The position numbers and the translations under genes are program-made. DNA of 64,000 bases from positions 1 through 64,000 of the forward strand of contig NW_026647650.1 in NCBI RefSeq assembly GCF_950295315.1, given 5' to 3'. Source of the DNA: Erinaceus europaeus (lineage: Eukaryota > Chordata > Mammalia > Eulipotyphla > Erinaceidae). Below are positions 21,850-32,559 of the stretch, one piece after another (the first letter of the stretch is position 1; each line of letters starts with the position of its first letter). The notes beneath the pieces were generated by a model. It searched no databases, was not told the origin of the DNA, and was given only the letters and a program-made list of their open reading frames with translations.

Positions 21850-22060
21850 ATTTACTTTTTAATGTATTACTTATTACTGGATAAAGGCAGAAATTGACAG
21901 GGGAGGAAGAGGTAGAGAGGGAAAGAGACAGACAGACACCTGCAGCCCTGCTTTACCACTTGTGAAACTTTCCCTCTGCAGGTGGGGACCAGGGGCTTGA
22001 ACTTGGGTCTGCACACTGTAATGTGTGTGGTTAACTAAACAGGCAACCTCCTGGCCCTGA
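21850..22060 (-). repeat. SINE-B copy
   Basis: Reverse copy: ttacttattactggataaagg...gtggggaccaggggcttgaac... Confidence 0.82.
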
Positions 22061-22184
22061 GATGTTTTATATAGCTATACTAATAATCTTGCTTAATCAG
22101 AAGTTTTATTACAGAGTATCTTGTAGAAGCAGAGAGAGAAGTTTATTAATAATATAGGCAGCTTGTTGACAAAGTATTTCTTTT

Positions 22185-22700
22185 TACTTTTTTTTTTTTG
22201 CCTCCAGGGTTATTGCTGGGGCTCAGTGCCTGCACCACAAATCCACTGCTTCTGGAGGCCATTTTTCTCATTTTGTTGCCCTTGTTGTTGCCTTTATTGT
22301 TGTTATTGTTATTATAGCTGTTGTTGTTGGATAGGACAGAGAGAAATTGAGAGAGGGGGAGAGAAAGACACCTACAGACCTCTTTTACCACTCGTGAAGT
22401 GACTCCTCTGCAGGTGGAGAGCCTGGGGCTCGAACTAGGATCCTGACACATGTCCTTGCGGTTCGTGCCATGTGTGCTTAACCTGCTGCGCTACTGCCCG
22501 GCACCCTCATTTTTACTTTTGGCCTTTATTGGATAGAGACAGCCAGAAATCAAGAGGGAAGGGGGAAATAGAGAGACACTTGCAGACTTGCTTCACTGCT
22601 TGTGAAGCTTTCCCCCTGTAGGTGGGGACTGGAGTGTTGAACCCAGGTCCTTGTACACTGCAACACAGGCACTCGACCAGGTGCACTGCCACCTGGTCCC
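22185..22700 (-). repeat. Dimeric SINE-A followed by SINE-B
   Basis: Reverse SINE-A at 22185-22504 (tttgcctccagggttattgc start) then reverse SINE-B at 22507-22700. A ttgacaaa(g/a)t(a/c)ttt motif lies before (22154) and after (22702) the pair. Confidence 0.85.
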
Positions 22701-22875
22701 TTGACAAAATCTTTGAAAGGCAAAGAGAATTTTATTTTTCTCTTCTCTAGAATACTTGAGTAGGAGCTAGCAGAAAGAAAGGCACTGCCATTATGGTAGG
22801 TATACAAGCTATTTATCTTGGTGTCTACTATCTTGAAGAGCTCAAGCAAAAATTGTAAGGCATAAAAAAAGGCAA

Positions 22876-23500
22876 GAAAGGGCCAGCAAGATACCTCGCC
22901 TGTTGTTTTCGCTGGGCTGGCTTCACGGGCGGGTAACAGACAACCAGGGACTCATGGTTGAGCTGTAGGCAGTATCTCTTTATTCATGTAGGACACAGCA
23001 CAATCTCAGCTGAGCTAAGCTAAACTAAAGTACTGTAAAACTCACAATGCTGTCTTTATATATACTTGCCAAGTAGGGTGGAAACAGGATGTGACATAGA
23101 GAGGGTGGAGAGAAAAGTGACTGGTGAAAATCAGAGTGTGACAAGGAGAGGATCAGGGTATGACAAGGAGATGGGGGGGAGCAGGCTAGAATCCTATCAC
23201 TGAACCACCAATGCCCTGGAGGGAGGGTGGTGCTTGTTAACAGTGGTTATGTAAATAGAATAGTGTTAAGCAGGGGGGATTTAAACCAAATGAAACAGAA
23301 GGGGTCTCATGCATACCAACACTCACCAAGCTAGTGTAGTTGCTTGGCCATGTGCCGGACTCTGGCCCAAGCCCAGTCCTCACCACACTCAAGGAAGCAT
23401 AGTGCAGTGGTGTCTTTGCCTCTGTCTCTCTTTCTCTCTCTCTTGCTATCTGAAAAAAGTCAGCTTGGAATGGTGACTTGGAAATGACACCAAAAAGGGG
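22876..23500 (+). repeat. SINE-F interrupted by a solo LTR
   Basis: Left piece aaagggccagcaagatacctc (to 22900), right piece from 23322: accaagctagtgtagttgc, then aaggaagcatagtgcagtgg and tatctgaaaaaagtcagc. Joined in mind across the LTR they match the copies at 38965 and 63495. Confidence 0.75.
22901..23321 (-). mobile_element. Solo LTR, reverse, inside a SINE
   Basis: 421 bp from tgttg to caaca, with a 6-base flanking duplication CTCGCC (22895-22900) / CTCACC (23322-23327), one mismatch. On the minus strand a TATA box (tatataaag, about 23055-23066) precedes AATAAA (22979-22984), as in an LTR. No internal retroviral sequence. Known: a solo LTR arises by recombination between the two LTRs of a provirus. 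Confidence 0.82.
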
Positions 23501-23734
23501 GGGGGAGGGATGGGAAGCAAGAAGCACCGTGACCCCATGAAACAAATCAGTGATCAGAATCTGACTTTGTATGACACAAGTGTTGTGATTATCTCAGAGT
23601 GTTTTTGCACAAGTTACAATTACTACGTTAAAAGCTCTAATGGAAGCATTCAGTGTGCAAAATCATGAGTAATTGTTTCAGCAGAGTGATGGAAATAAAG
23701 ACTCAAATAGAAATGCTAGAAATAAAAAATACCG

Positions 23735-24031
23735 GGGGTGTCCGGTGGTGGCACACCGGGTTAAGTGCACATAGTACTAAGCACAGGGATCTGTGCGAGG
23801 ATCCAGGTTCAAGCCCCCAGCTCTCCATCCGCAGGGGAGATGCTTCACAAGTGGCAAAGCAGACCTGCAGGTGTCTGTCTTTCTCTCTCCCTTTCTCCCT
23901 CTCTGCCTTCCCCTCCCCCCTCAATGTCTCTCTGTCCTATCCAGTGAATTGGAATAGAAAGATGGCCCCCAAAAGCAGCGATCGTAGTTCCTAGTTCTAA
24001 CACTAAGCCCCAGCAATAGCTCTAGAGGCAG

Positions 24032-24068
<37 letters not shown>

Positions 24069-24070
24069 AA
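23735..24070 (+). repeat. Dimeric SINE-A/B with GA tail
   Basis: Forward: tccggtggtggcacaccggg head, body, ctatccagtgaattgg, second module ccccagcaatagctctagag, then (ga)n 24045-24068. Confidence 0.85.
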
Positions 24071-24072
24071 AC

Positions 24073-24245
24073 GGGGCCAGGCCAGTTAGTGACACACCTG
24101 GTTAGAAGCACATTATCTCCGTGTGCAAGGACCCAGGTTGAAAGCCCCACCCCCACACCTGCAGGGGGAAGCTTCAAAAGCGGTGAAGCAATACTACAGG
24201 CATCTCTGTCTCTCCTTGATTTTGTTCTGTCTCTATGCAGTAATT
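24073..24245 (+). repeat. SINE-B copy
   Basis: Forward: ggggccaggccagttagtg, gcttcaaaagcggtgaagc, tcttgattttgttctg-like end. Confidence 0.82.
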
Positions 24246-24520
24246 TTTTTATTATTATTTTTTTCCTGGGGCTCCATGCCTGCACTATGAATCCACTGCT
24301 CCTGGCAGTCATTTTTTAAATTTTTTTTTTATTGTTGTTATTTGATAAGATGGAGAGACATTGAGAGAGGAGGGGAAGACAGACACCTGCAGACCTGTGT
24401 CACCACTTGTGAAGTGACCCCCTGCAGGTGGGGAGCCAGGGCTGCAACTAGGATCCTTGTGTGGGTCCTTGTGCTTCGTACTATGTGCCCTTAACCCACT
24501 GTGTTCCCACCCGGCTCCCC
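24246..24520 (-). repeat. Dimeric SINE-A
   Basis: Reverse, with cctggggctccatgcctgc module, then gtcaccacttgtgaagtgacc and cccacccggctcccc. Forms an inverted pair with the preceding forward SINE. Confidence 0.82.
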
Positions 24521-24929
24521 AAATATTTTCATAAAAAGAGAAAGAATAAAATGCAAGAGATGAGGAATGCCTTGGATGTGGACGTCTACTCCTCAGTAGA
24601 TCTGACACAGCCAAGGAAAGACTCAGTGAACTTAAAGACTGGGCAGTATAAATGGCCCCTTACAAAGGTCCAAAACTACCAGGAAAGGGAGTGCCTCAGA
24701 GGTGGGACTATGGCCTTGCATGCCTAAAGCCCCAGTTTCATCTGTGAGTATCTCTCCCTCATCCCACCCCATAAATAAACAAATATCTTAAAGATAACAT
24801 GATATGAACTTAAATATAAAGAAAAAGTTAAATAATAATAAAACACTCAAGTTGGAGGGTAATACAACCGTTCTCAGAAGAAAAGAGAGAGGAAATGACG
24901 ACATAGAAAGAATGCTTGTTTGTTGGCTT

Positions 24930-25197
24930 GTTTGTTTTATTGCCAGCGGGTCACCCCTGGAGTCTGTTGCCTTCATAATGAATCTGCCACTCCCAGTGGC
25001 CTTTTTTTTTTTCTTTTTTCTTTGATGGAAATTGAGAGGAGACAGGGTTGTAGGGAGAGTGAGAGACAGAGAGACACCTGCAGACCTGCTTCACCTCTGG
25101 TGAAGTGTTTCCCTATAGGTGGAGACCGGGGGCTTGAATCTAGGTCCTTGCACATAGTAATATGTGTGCCCTACCAAGTGGACTATTACCCAGTCCC
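24930..25197 (-). repeat. Dimeric SINE copy
   Basis: Reverse: ttattgccagcgggtcacc and atgaatctgccactcccagt module, T-run, then the B-type body to ggactattacccagtcccc. Confidence 0.78.
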
Positions 25198-25211
25198 CAG
25201 AATAATTGTGT

Positions 25212-25479
25212 TTTTTTTAAATTTATTTTCCTTTTTGTTGTCCTTGTTGTTATAATTATTATTGTTGTTATCATTGTTGGATAGGACAGAGAGAAGTGGA
25301 GAGAGGAGGGGAAGACAGAGAGGGGGAGAGAAAGACAGACACCTGCAGACCTGCTTCACCGCCTGTGAAGCGACTCCCCTGCAGGTGGGGGGCCAGGGGC
25401 TCGAACCAGGATCCTTACGTGGGTTCTTGAGCTTTGCACCACATGCACTTAACCCACTGCGCTAGCACCCGACTCCCCT
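25212..25479 (-). repeat. SINE-A with target-site duplication
   Basis: Reverse copy flanked by gaataattgt(g)tttt at 25200 and 25482. Confidence 0.9.
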
Positions 25480-25960
25480 GAATAATTGTTTTTAAAGACG
25501 AAGTTTGTGTGCCTCTCCCTTCCCCACCCCCCCCAATACCAAGGATAACAGTACTAAAAGAATAGTATTGCATTAAAAAATAATAATAACTGTGGAAAGC
25601 AGCCAGAGAAGAGATTGCATACAGAGGAGCAAATCAGAAGAATCACAGCATGCTTTGTGTAAGGTGCCATGCCAGTCAGAGACAGTGGAGTAACAGCTCT
25701 GAAATGCTGGGTGAAGAACTAGTCGTGTTGTATGAGGAAATGAATTGGGAAGGGATGACTCTTCTGTTCTTTTTGGAAGGAGCTGTGTAGAGTTTTGTGT
25801 TACTTTTCCCTCTAAGGTTTGATAACAACTGCCACTGAAACCACCTGGATCTGACATTTTTCCCTCTTTGAAGTTCCAATTGCAAAATAAATTGTTTAAT
25901 AGATATATGATTACTCAGAGGGATCTGTGTTTTTTCTTCTTTTGCTTTCTCTTTCTCTCT
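25480..25960. other. Intronic unique sequence
   Basis: No repeat or gene recognised apart from a (taa)-rich patch near 25575. Confidence 0.45.
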
Positions 25961-25964
25961 CTCT

Positions 25965-26285
25965 TTTTTTTTTGGCCTCCAGGGTTATTGCTGGGCTCAG
26001 TGCCTGCACCACGAATCCACTGCTCCTAGAGGCCATTTCCCCCCCTTTTGTTGCCCTTGTTGTTGTAGCCTTGTTATGGTTATTATTGTTGTTGTTATTG
26101 ATGTTGTCATTGTTGGATAGGACAGAGAGAAATCGAAAGAGGAGGGAAAGACAGAGAGGGGAGAGAAAGACAGACACCTGCAGACTTGCTTCACTACCTG
26201 TGAAGCGACTCCCCTGCAGGTGGGGAGCTGGGGGCTTGAACCGGGATCCTTACGCTGGTCCTTAAGCTTTGCGCCCAACCCCCTT
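25965..26285 (-). repeat. Dimeric SINE-A, head-truncated
   Basis: Reverse: ggcctccagggttattgctg to ccttaagctttgcgcccaa. The final head bases are lost. Confidence 0.88.
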
Positions 26286-26390
26286 TTTTTAATTTTCACA
26301 TTGAGTTAGTTTATAGTTTGTATTTTCCAGGAAATTATTCTTTTTCATTTAAGCTTTTAAATTCACCTAGAGTAGATCATATATATATAT

Positions 26391-26525
26391 ATTTTTTTAA
26401 TTTTACTAGAGCACTGCTGAACTCTGGCTTATGGTAGTAATAGTGGGAGGAACTGAACCTGGGACTTTGGAGCCTCAGACAATAGCGTCTCTATACATAA
26501 CCATTCTGCTATCTACCCCTGCCCC
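26391..26525 (-). repeat. SINE-C copy
   Basis: Reverse: agagcactgctgaactctgg, ggaactgaacctgggac, cataaccattctgctatc. Confidence 0.8.
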
Positions 26526-26796
26526 ATTGCATTTCTTTGTCATTTTAATATCAAGTCATTAGGAGTAGTTCCCTTTTGATCTTTTAATTGGTAATTGGTG
26601 ACTTCTGTTTATTCAGTCTGCTTTGATAATCTGTGACTCTGAGCCTTTTTTTTTTTCTTTTTTCTGCATATACATTTACCATTTGGATTTCTTTGGCTAA
26701 AATCTGTTCAGATTTGCTTCCCATTTCTAAGTAGAGTTCATTTTTTTGTTGCTGAGTTTTGTGAGCTCTTTATATAATTAAAAAAAATATACTAGC

Positions 26797-26940
26797 CCAG
26801 GGGCCGAATGGTGGTGCACCTGGTTGCAGTACATGTTATAATATACAGGGACCTGAGTTCAAGCCCCTGGTCTCCATTCACAGGGGGGAAGCTTTGCAGG
26901 TGGTGAGGCAGGGCTGCAGGTGTCTCTCTCTCTCCCCATG
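26797..26940 (+). repeat. SINE-B, 3'-truncated
   Basis: Forward head ggggccgaatggtggtgcacc to gcaggtgtctctctctctcc. No tail. Confidence 0.78.
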
Positions 26941-27089
26941 TAAAGACTTTGTTGTTCTCTTCTGGTAATGATTCTCTTCCATCGCTTTTGTTTGATGTGG
27001 TCCTATTGGTTTACTTTTGTTTTCCTTGCTGATGTACTTGAGTATCCAAAGACACTTCCAGAAGTTTTAATTTTTTAAAAAAATTTTAT

Positions 27090-27295
27090 TATCTTTATTT
27101 ATTTATTGGATAGAGACAGCCAGAAATCGACAGGGAAAGGGGTAATAGAGAGGGTGTGGGACAGACAGACACCTGCAACACTGCTTCAGCACTAGTGAAG
27201 CTTTCCCCCTGCAGGTGGAGACCAGGGTCTCGAACCTGGGTCCTTGCGCATTGTAACATGTGCGCTCAGCCAGGTGCGCCACCACTCAGCCCCAG
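27090..27295 (-). repeat. SINE-B copy
   Basis: Reverse: tatttatttattggatagag...gtggagaccagggtctcgaac...gccaccactcagcccc. Confidence 0.85.
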
Positions 27296-27424
27296 CTTTC
27301 ATTTTTTTAACTTATTTTTACGTGGCATCAAGGATTAAATCCAGGGTCTTGTGGCTGAGGTGTGTGCTCTACTGCTGGGCCACCTCCTTGCCCTAGTTTT
27401 ATTCTTTTATTTACTGTTTTTTTA

Positions 27425-27745
27425 TTTTTTATTTTTTTTGCCTCCATGCTTACTTATTGCTGGGGCTCAGTGCCTGCATTATGAATCCACTGCTCCTGGA
27501 GGCCATTTTTCCTATTTTTGTTGCCCTTGCTGTCGTTGTTAGATAGGACAGAGAGAAGTTGAGAGAAGAGGGAAGCCAGAGAGGGGGAGAGAAAGCTAGA
27601 CACCTGAAGACCTGCTTCATCTCCTGTGAAGTGACCCCCCCTGCAGGTGGAGAGCCTGGGGTCGGGGGCTTGAACCGAGATCCTTTTACCGGTCCTTGCG
27701 CTTTGCACCATGTGCGCTTAACCCACTGTGCTACGGCCCAGCGCT
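27425..27745 (-). repeat. Dimeric SINE-A
   Basis: Reverse: tttgcctccatgcttac... ggcttgaaccgagatcc ... gctacggcccagc. An older relic of D-like SINE type precedes it at 27315-27400 and another follows at 27780-27878. Confidence 0.82.
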
Positions 27746-27879
27746 CTTTTATTTACTTTTATGAGAGAATTCCATCTGTTTCATCTTTGTTAATCTCTCA
27801 TGTGGTGCTGAGAATGACAGCCAGGACTTTGCTCACGTAAAGCATACATTCTACCTCTGAGCTACTTCCCCAGCCCTAG

Positions 27880-28326
27880 ACTTGTAAAATAAAAGCTAAA
27901 CGCCACACACAAAGTGTCAAGATAATGAGTTCACCAGTTTAAAAAAAATAAATAACTGAACATTACTGGCTTAGATGGAGGAACACCAGGGCAGGCCGCC
28001 TAGTGTGTCCGGAAGCTGCACGTGCCCTTTAGAGCTGGGGGTGAGAGGTGAGGGATGCCCAGTGCCACTGCTCCTGCTGCAGGGGGACTAGCTCCCAGGT
28101 CCCCTGGCTCCCCGTGTGCCATGTTTCCCATCCAGACCCCTGGCTTTCTGCTCCGGGCGAAGCCTTCCTTACAGCATCTCTGTGGCCGTTTAGAACAGGT
28201 GTCATAGTCCTCCTTAGGCATCCTGTCGAGTCCGACATCACCTGTGCTCCCTGCCGTGGGTCTCGGGCTGGCTCATGTCTCTCCTCTGGCTGATGACCTA
28301 TATATACATTTCTCTGATCTTTTCAG
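27880..28326. other. Intron sequence before exon at 28327
   Basis: GC-rich, non-repetitive. Ends in tctgatcttttcagcag. Open frames crossing the exon border are read-through. Confidence 0.6.
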
Positions 28327-28510
28327 CAGAAGCCGGAAAGCAAAAGACCTTCATCCGGGGCTTCCACTACCTCCAAGAGCACCTCTCCCACCCTCACACC
28401 TTCCCCTTCACCTAAAGGACTCGCAGCCGAGTCATCCGTGTCCTCGTCTTCATCCCACCGACAGTCCAAGGGCAGCGGGGGCTCCAGCAGCGGCACCATC
28501 ACAGACGAGG
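28327..28510 (+). CDS. ANKS6: ANKS6 exon (probably exon 12), Ser/Thr-rich, tandem acceptor
   Basis: Seen: the acceptor reads tttcagcag, a NAGNAG pair, so the exon may start at 28327 (184 nt, first residue Gln) or at 28330 (181 nt, first residue Lys). Both keep the frame. Donor GTGAGT at 28511. The product is [17 protein letters not shown], then TPSPSPKG and a poly-Ser stretch ([15 protein letters not shown]), ending GTITDE in phase 1. This is the highly Ser/Thr-rich segment immediately before the SAM domain, probably disordered. The acceptor choice cannot be settled from sequence alone. Confidence 0.9.
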
Positions 28511-28885
28511 GTGAGTCCCCTGTGCCAGGTCCTGAAATCTCACTCTTCCGTCCTCGTCTTGATCGCCCTGCCTGTTGCCCTTTGTGGCCAAGAGCTGCTC
28601 ACAGGGACGGACGGGTGTTTCCATTTTCAGCCAGACAGATACACCCCTGTCTCCCCTGCCTCGATTCTGCCTTGTCTGACTGTGCTAACTAGCCACGGGG
28701 ACTCTCCACCAAGGAGCGGTCGAATGCATGTGGGTTTGGTTTGTGTACTCACCCGTCCGTCCACTCCTCGAAAGCTTCTCCAGCACCTGTTCCGTGCCTT
28801 TCCCTGAACTTTGTACAGCTCAGAATAATGTCACTTGCAGCAGATGGACCCTTAATTCAAATTGAGTTAAACGAAAACGAAAAGT
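28511..28885. other. Intronic unique sequence after exon at 28327-28510
   Basis: C/T-rich, no repeat recognised. Confidence 0.5.
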
Positions 28886-28887
28886 GG

Positions 28888-29205
28888 GGACCAGGGGTGG
28901 ACGGCAGACAGTGGTGCACCCAGTTAAGCACACATAGTGCTAAGCGCAATGGACCCAAGTGAGAATCCAGGTTTGAGCTCCCCGGCTCCCCACCTACGGC
29001 GGGGGGGGGGGGAGGAGTCACTTCATAATCAAAGAAGCTGGTGTGCAGGTGTCTGTCTTTCTCACTCCCTCTCTATCCCTACCTCCTCTCTCAGTTTTTC
29101 TCTGTCCTGTCCAATGAAGTGGAAAAAATGGCCTCCAGGAGCAGCGGATTTGTAGTGCAGGCAAAGAGCCCCAGCGATAACCTCAGAGGCAAAAAACCAA
29201 ACCAA
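28888..29205 (+). repeat. Dimeric SINE-A/B copy
   Basis: Forward: gacggcagacagtggtgcac head, G-run at 29000-29012, second module atggcctccaggagcagcgg, tail of caaacc/aacaaa. Confidence 0.85.
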
Positions 29206-29804
29206 ACCACAATAATAACAAAAAACAGATAGCTTGTCAGTTCACAGACTAGAAATGTTCAGGGTGTGCTTCTGGCTCCTGGTGCCTTTGGAGCCTGTCT
29301 CTGGCCGTCAGAGGTAGGCGCTCTCCAGCTGGTGACAGGGATGTCCCCCAGCAGCTCCAGACTTCCTCCTCCCTGCTGAGTAGCAATGCTAGCAGAAAGA
29401 AGGGCTGCTTTTTTTTTTTTTTTTTTTAACAGATCTGGAAAAATCTTGGGAGTAAAGGCCATTAATTGCCATGGTTATATTTATAGAGACTTGGGTCATC
29501 TGCCACCCTCGACTGTTAGTATCTACAGAAGGTGGACCACGCCTGCCTTTGGAGCCAGGATCAGGGCCCGGGATCCACACCACAAAGCAGTGTAGACTGA
29601 GAACGGCAGAGGAGTGTTGAGGGGGTATTTCCAAAGGAGGCAAGAGCGGGTAAACACTGGGCAAGCCCGAGCAGCAGATGTCTGCTGCTGTCAGGAGGGC
29701 CTTGGAGCCTGCATGTAGGATGAGGACAGGAAGGTGGTGTGGATGACAGGCTCGGAGGCCTGCAGTGGAGCCCCAGATAAAGATACGCAAATGTAAAAGA
29801 CGGG
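29206..29804. other. Intronic unique sequence
   Basis: Includes a T17 run at 29410 and, just after it, the AT-rich stretch ggccattaattgccatgg / ttatatttatag at 29457-29486, which has the look of conserved non-coding DNA. That is only an impression. No exon. Confidence 0.4.
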
Positions 29805-30225
29805 GGCCGGGTAGTGGCACACCTGGTTGAGCGCACATGTTACAGTGCGCAAGGACCCAGGTTCAAGCTCCCGGTCCCCACCTACAGGGTGGAAAGCTCT
29901 GTGAGTGGTGAAGCAGGGTTGCAGATGTCTCTCTGTCTCTCTCCCTCTCTATCTCCCCCTTCCCTCTCGATTTCTTTTTTTTTTTTTTAATTTCTTTATT
30001 GGAGGATTAATGTTTTACATTCGACAGTGAGTACAGTAGTTTGTACATGCATGACATTTCTCAGTTTTCCACCTAACAATACAACCCCCACTAGGTCCTC
30101 TGTCATCCTTTTCCAGGACCTGAACTCTCCCCCTCCACCCACCCCAGAGATTTTTACTTTGGTGCAATACACCATCCTTCTCGATTTCCATCCAATAAAT
30201 AATAATTTTTTAAAATAAAAAAGTA
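29805..30225 (+). repeat. SINE-B interrupted by an L1 fragment
   Basis: Left part ggggccgggtagtggcacacc to ccctctcgatttc (29971). Right part cttctcgatttccatccaataaataataat from 30176. The repeated tcgatttc is the target duplication. Confidence 0.85.
29973..30176 (-). mobile_element. L1 3'-end fragment inside SINE-B
   Basis: T-run, tttctttattggaggattaatg, gtttgtacatgcatgac and tactttggtgcaatacacc equal the 3' UTR of the 5713-10409 L1. About 200 bp, strongly 5'-truncated. Confidence 0.88.
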
Positions 30226-30850
30226 TATATATGATGAGAGGATAGTGGTAGTGTCCTCTGGGTAGGCCAAGAGGGGAAGGAGAGAAGTGGAGCAGAGGGA
30301 AGGAACGCAGGCAGGTGCACATCAAGGTGTGTAAGTCAGACAGAGGGAGATTTCACGGTGTGGCTGGTGATCACAGATGTTCTCACCGGCCTCTGCCTGC
30401 GGCTTTTGTGTGCCCAGAAAGTGTGAAGTCGCCGCGGGCTGCACAGCGGGTGATGAATGCACACTGCTCTTGGCATGCTCTTTATTTGGGTGCTGCTCTG
30501 ATTGTTGGCTATCTAGTGCGATCATTTTAAAGCTCCAGCGATTTATCAGAGAGCCCATTCCTCCCTAACCATGTTTTCTCTGTGGAGGTGTAAGCCTCCC
30601 CCTATGAGTTCTTCCACCTTGCACCCCTTCAGGAATCAGAACCCCTAAAGCTTCAGTTAAGGATGTGCACTCCTTTTGTTTCCAGAAAAAAAAAAGCATT
30701 AAGACAACAGCTATCTGTACGCACCAGCCATGCCTGCTCTTTCTCATCTAGCTCTTAAAGATTCACACAATCAGTTGGGATGATGAAGGAAGAGACAGAC
30801 CCAACAGCAATTGCTTCTGAGGTTAATTGCTCCGGCTCAGAACACCGGTT
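30226..30850. other. Intronic unique sequence
   Basis: No gene or clear repeat. Includes a non-repetitive AT/GC-balanced stretch 30380-30560. Confidence 0.45.
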
Positions 30851-30854
30851 CTAG

Positions 30855-30990
30855 ACAGGAAGATAGCTCACCCCGTGAAGAGCACCAGCTTGCCGGCCGG
30901 AGGCTGCAGATTCAGCCCTTCCCTGGCAGCACCTTCTGCCAGAGCTGAGTGTGTTCACATTCCTTCTCCCTCCTCTCTCATTAGCTCTGT
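30855..30990 (+). repeat. Old D-like SINE relic
   Basis: caggaagatagctcaccccg, attcagcccttccctggcagc. tRNA-like head, diverged. Confidence 0.5.
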
Positions 30991-31159
30991 ATGTGCATAC
31001 ACACGTGTGCGTTTCTTAGTGCTTTAAATTTTTTTCTTTTATTGTTTTATTGGAGGCTTAGTTTACAGTAAAGTTGTTGGCCCGTGAGTGCAGTTTCTTG
31101 TCTCCCCGTGACAGGTGTCTGCAAAAACACTTAGGTCAAGCCTGCATTTTTAAAAGAAA

Positions 31160-31432
31160 TCTGGAAGGACCCCGCTTTGAGTCCCCTGCTCCCTACCTGC
31201 AAGAAGGACACTTCATGAGTGGTAAAGAAGGTCTGCAGCAGTCTTTCTCTCCCCCATCTATCTCTCTTTCCCCTCTCAGTTTCTCTCTGTTCTGTCAAAC
31301 ACAGTAAAGGGAAAAAAACAACGCCGTGGATACATAGTATTAGCACTGAACTATGAACTACCCTAGCAATAACCCCAGTGGCAATAAAGAGAGAGAGACA
31401 GAGAGACAGAGAGACAGAGAGAGAGAATGAAA
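31160..31432 (+). repeat. Dimeric SINE, 5'-truncated
   Basis: Forward from ggaccccgctttgagtccc through cttcatgagtggtaaag, second module ccctagcaataaccccagtg, then (ga)n. Confidence 0.75.
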
Positions 31433-31639
31433 GATGGTTTCCCTTTCTTCCGGCCCTGGGTCTTGGCCTGTGGGTCTTGGATTGACCCAGGACAGGGCTG
31501 CAATCCAGGCCCAAACCGCTGCTCTTTCAAACATGTTCTTTGGAGAATTCCCGACTCCAGCTGAGTACCGTGTGCAGGCATTTGCCCTGTGCATCTTTCC
31601 ACTTGCTTTTCCCCCCTCTCTCGACTCCTGTGGGAGTGG

Positions 31640-31830
31640 TGAGATCTGTGAGCACTTGACCTTCTCAGCCTCACCACATCCACCCCACGATCCTCAACCA
31701 AGATACCCAAGCTGTCTGGCCTCTCAGGGCCTGCCTTCCTTTTCCGTAGGTGGGGACAGACGGAGGCTCTGTCTCACAGGGTTGAGGTAGATAGCAGACG
31801 GGATGTTTGTGTACCGGGTGCCTGACCGGC
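31640..31830 (+). repeat. Possible MIR relic
   Basis: ctctcagggcctgccttcc, gtaggtggggacag and tctcacagggttgaggtag follow the order of a forward MIR. Heavily diverged. Confidence 0.4.
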
Positions 31831-31984
31831 TCTCAGCATCATCACTGACTCTTCCCAGCCCCAAGGAGCTCCTTCATTCTGATGGCCTTTCCTCAGTCTG
31901 CGCTGAGCACTGTCAGGTGGTGAAAAAACAAAAGGGAAAACTCTAAGCTCCTTCACTGCAAGGTCACTGTCCTGTGCGTTGTGC

Positions 31985-32200
31985 TTCCTGTCTGTCCTAG
32001 AGCCTTCACACTCTCGTCCCTCAGCCTGAGTGCTGCCTGGGCTCCTTCCCTTGAAATCTGCAGGGTTCACTCCATTTATTTGTTCAAATGTCACCTTAGA
32101 AAAGAGGCTTTCCCTCACCAGTCTCTGGAAAGCAGCATTTCCCTCACCCTGCTCCCTGTTCCCTCACCAGCTCACTGTCCATTCTGGTGCTCCTGAATGC
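31985..32200 (+). repeat. L2 LINE 3'-end relic
   Basis: gttcaaatgtcaccttagaaaagaggctttccctcaccag is the order typical of the L2 3' part (only part of the stretch is quoted; it spans 32083-32122). Ancient and diverged. Confidence 0.6.
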
Positions 32201-32277
32201 TGACTGTGTGATCTGGTCAACTTTTATTGAGTGACTGTTTCTTCAGACTCCCAGATGCTAGTTTTATCTCCTTTCTT

Positions 32278-32549
32278 TTTAAAAAAATTTTTTAAAAATA
32301 TTTATTTATTCCTTTTTGTTGCCCTTGTTGTAGTCATTATTGTCATTGTTGGATAGGATAGAGAGAAATGGAGAGAGGAGGGGAAGACAGAGAGGAGGAG
32401 AGAAAGACAGACACTTGCAGACTTGCTTCACCGCCTGTGAAGTGACTCCCCTGCAGGTGGGGAGTCGGAGGCTTGAACCGGGATCCTTCTGCCTGTCCTT
32501 GTGCTTTGCGCCACCTGCGCTTAACCCACTGTGCTACAGCCCAACTCCC
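32278..32549 (-). repeat. SINE-A with target-site duplication
   Basis: Reverse copy flanked by tatctcctttcttttt / tatctcctttttttaa. Confidence 0.88.
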
Positions 32550-32559
32550 TATCTCCTTT

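Noticed and set aside
28244..28807. 187-codon + frame overlapping an ANKS6 exon
   Set aside because: It is in a different frame from ANKS6 and crosses both splice borders. The ANKS6 frame is the one with family support.
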